NCBI GenBank assembly: GCA_951799445.1 | Contig: OX637294.1 | Coordinates: 25,321,452-25,385,451 of the forward strand | From: Pseudisothecium myosuroides | Taxonomy: Eukaryota > Streptophyta > Bryopsida > Hypnales > Lembophyllaceae | Direction: 5' to 3' | Length of the DNA: 64,000 bases | Part shown: positions 62,062 to 64,000 of the stretch, piece by piece | Position numbering within the stretch: the stretch's first letter is position 1 | Layout of the letters: every line of letters starts with the position of its first letter | Made by a program: the position numbers and the translations under genes | Notes under the pieces: model-generated | What the model saw: the letters and a program-made list of their open reading frames with translations, nothing else | Database searches by the model: none | What the model was told of the DNA's origin: nothing

Positions 62062-62362
62062 TGCATAGCTACAAGTCTATTAGAAGACCATGCCCTCTAT
62101 ATTTCAGCTCAAAATTCGTTTTTTTGGATACTAAATAGTACTAAAAAACTCTGAATTGGCAAGTGTGACATATAATTGGGGGCTCTTTTTGGACAGTAAA
62201 CTATTTTTGAAAATTACAAAAAAATTAGGCAAAGTGTATAATAGTCATGAGTACCTTACCTATAAATCTTGAGTCATTTGGAGCCAGAATACAAAAGTTA
62301 TGGCCAAAAAACTAATCAAAATGCAAGGTGTGACGCAAAATAGTACAGGTGTTTCTTGCATT
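62062..62362 (+). repeat. copy 2 of the dispersed repeat at 2039-2335
   Basis: Same orientation and extent as the 2-kb copy. It ends about 45 bases before the ATG of the transposon-like ORF. Confidence 0.75.
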
Positions 62363-62405
62363 CACCATCTACTACAACTTACAAGTTGTAATTTAGGGTT
62401 TCATC

Positions 62406-63807
62406 ATGGAGGAAGACAATGACTTCCATAAAGATGAGTGCTGCTATCCTTCCAATTTTGAAGATGATCTAGAGTATGTTCTAGGAGTGGAGGACATACT
62501 TCATAGAGCTAGTAGAAGTCATGGGTCTACTTCTTCTACAACCTTTCAAGATGCCTACTTCCATTTGCCAGATTTTGAATTTGATTCTAGTTGTGATGAA
62601 GACATGGAAGACAATGTTGAAGGAGATGGTGGATGGAACTTGAACTTCACAAATACAGAGTCATTGCATTCTATAGATGAGCCTTCAAACCCCTCTTTTG
62701 ATCATGTTTCAATAGAGTCTTCTCCAAAGTTTGTTCAATTCACACTTGGTAGTAGGAATCTCATGATTGATTGTTTACAAGGGGGAAAATTCCCTACTTT
62801 CTATGAGATTTGTGAAGTAGATGAAAGGTTCCATCCGCTTCTTATAAGCCATGGAAGATCCATAGATGTCAATGATGTTATGCATACTTAAGAACGATGG
62901 GAGAAATTTCAAAAGAATTTGAAGTGTGTAGAAACTCCCGTAGAAACTATTGATGAAGTTGGCCTTTTACCTTCAAGTGACCCAAAAGAGAGAGAAATTG
63001 TTCCTATTGAGAATTGGTCATCCATAGTGTCCAATTCCTATGTCGATCTTAGTGGTAAACACTTATCACTACATGCCACCATTTCTTCTATACAGAGCAA
63101 GTGGAGCACAAACCAAAGGGTAGGAGGCATTTCTCAATGTTATATTGAGAATTGTGTAAAATGTTGTCCAAGTTGTGAAGAAGCACAACTTTGGGATGAG
63201 GTTCACAAAATTCCTTGTGAACTTCTTCACAATACACTTAATGAGATATGCAAGTCTCACATTGTCGTACGCCGTGTTTATTATACAATGCTTACAAAGC
63301 ATCATAGGATCACATATTATCGTTGCCATAGAGGAGGGAAGAAAAGGTCTTGAAAAAGAAAAAGAAAAAGATGCTCTCATTTCAACATTGTGAAGAGAGA
63401 GGAAGTCTATGAAATGCCATTGTAAATTCCAAATGAAAATTATGGTGCCACTTGGAAAAGAAAAATGCTCCAAGGAATCGAATAGCTCCACAGAAGCTAT
63501 TATATTTGTGCATGCAAAACACAGTGGATATCATCCAGTTACCGAAGTTGACAAAATGTTTCTACCCGTACATCCATTGGTTATTTCACTTGCCGTGGAG
63601 AATTTGAAGCATATGATTTCTACATCTACCGTGGTATTGGTATCTGTTCGAGAAGAAACCAAAATACAAGCTATGGTTGAAGACTTAGAGCATACGACTT
63701 ATCAATTTTTCCTTATCCCAAAGGAAGTGGAGCAACTTTCATACTTCATGAGATTATATGGTAATTACTTTCTTCTTTATTTATTTTCAAAGCATAGTTT
63801 TGTATGA
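62406..63807 (+). pseudogene. transposon-type ORF remnant, zinc-finger/DNA-binding-like N-terminal region
   Basis: An acidic N-terminal frame (62406-62891) stops at TAA 62889, then reopens in the same frame (62892-63353) with Cys-rich CYIENCVKCCPSCEEAQLWD and HRITYYRCHRGGKKRS. After a frame change it continues at 63409 with CKFQMKIMVPLGKEKCSKES, a KHSGYHP motif and long open sequence to about 63760. The pattern (YRCHRGGK, Cys pair, HxxxH-type) resembles the DNA-binding region of plant transposase-derived proteins. I do not recognise the exact family and see no catalytic core before the window ends. Confidence 0.45.
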
Positions 63808-63814
63808 ATTTTAC

Positions 63815-64000
63815 TACTCCCTCCGTCCCAAAATGATCTTCCTGTTTGACAAAAAGTTCTAGATTAAGGTCAAAAATCAATATTTTTTAATTTCGTTTTG
63901 ATGTAAAAGTAAGTGTAATGCTCTCCTATTGTCCTCCAAAATTTAGCTTTAAATCCAATATAAAAAAAAGTTATGAAGCTTCAAAATATGATTTTTTGGC
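63815..64000. mobile_element. Stowaway-like MITE, left end (runs to or past the window edge)
   Basis: TA followed by CTCCCTCCGTCCCAAAATGA at 63817. The interior resembles the inverse of the element at 29591-29771. The right terminus is not visible in the remaining bases. Confidence 0.75.

Overview
The window looks like AT-rich, repeat-laden nuclear DNA of a land plant. Supporting evidence: genes split into many small exons with GT/AG introns, two Stowaway-like MITEs with the plant CTCCCTCCGTCCC terminus, a PIF/Harbinger-type MITE with TTA target duplications, a Ty1/copia element, and cyclin-C exons that begin like plant cyclin C. The main gene family (VWA plus Cache, like the animal alpha2-delta subunit) is not one I associate with flowering-plant models, so a non-flowering lineage is my guess, but the species cannot be fixed from the sequence.

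Layout. 0-6.6 kb: noncoding, with a TA microsatellite, a degenerate repeat field, a pair of nested TIR elements, a possible first exon on the minus strand (about 4.7-5.0 kb) and a 122-bp tandem duplication. 6.6-34.3 kb: three tandem plus-strand paralogues (7130-12858, 15099-20280, 28773-34322). Each has nine exons with identical intron phases. Each encodes a type I membrane protein of about 580-594 aa: signal peptide, Cys-rich N-terminal part, VWA domain, Cache-like segment, second Cys-rich stalk, one TM helix and a short tail. Copies 2 and 3 read through completely. Copy 1 carries a frameshift in an A10 run.

Downstream of copies 2 and 3, on the opposite strand, lie the first two exons of cyclin C without the rest of the gene. 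The order VWA-Cache gene, cyclin-C fragment, shared intergenic DNA occurs twice (about 14.4-26.9 kb and 28.2-42.9 kb), so a block of more than 12 kb was duplicated. Later insertions that are present in one copy and absent from the other (Stowaway in an intron, a 288-bp MITE) give a relative order of events.

43.6-58.3 kb: a defective Ty1/copia element on the minus strand, cut into three pieces by two inverted copies of a long (about 4-4.5 kb) LTR-like element. The copy at 53101-57068 has a perfect 5-bp target duplication. The copy at 46662-52373 itself contains a TIR element and a MITE. 59.0-61.1 kb: an odd field of short recurring words (GTC-AAxxx-GTC and CCAATCxCTGGC types). 62.4-63.8 kb: a broken transposon-type ORF, followed by the edge of another Stowaway-like MITE.

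The likely biology is in the VWA-Cache cluster: a small family of cell-surface proteins with alpha2-delta-like architecture, each preceded by the same 12-codon upstream ORF at the same spacing. Nearly everything else is transposable-element sediment.
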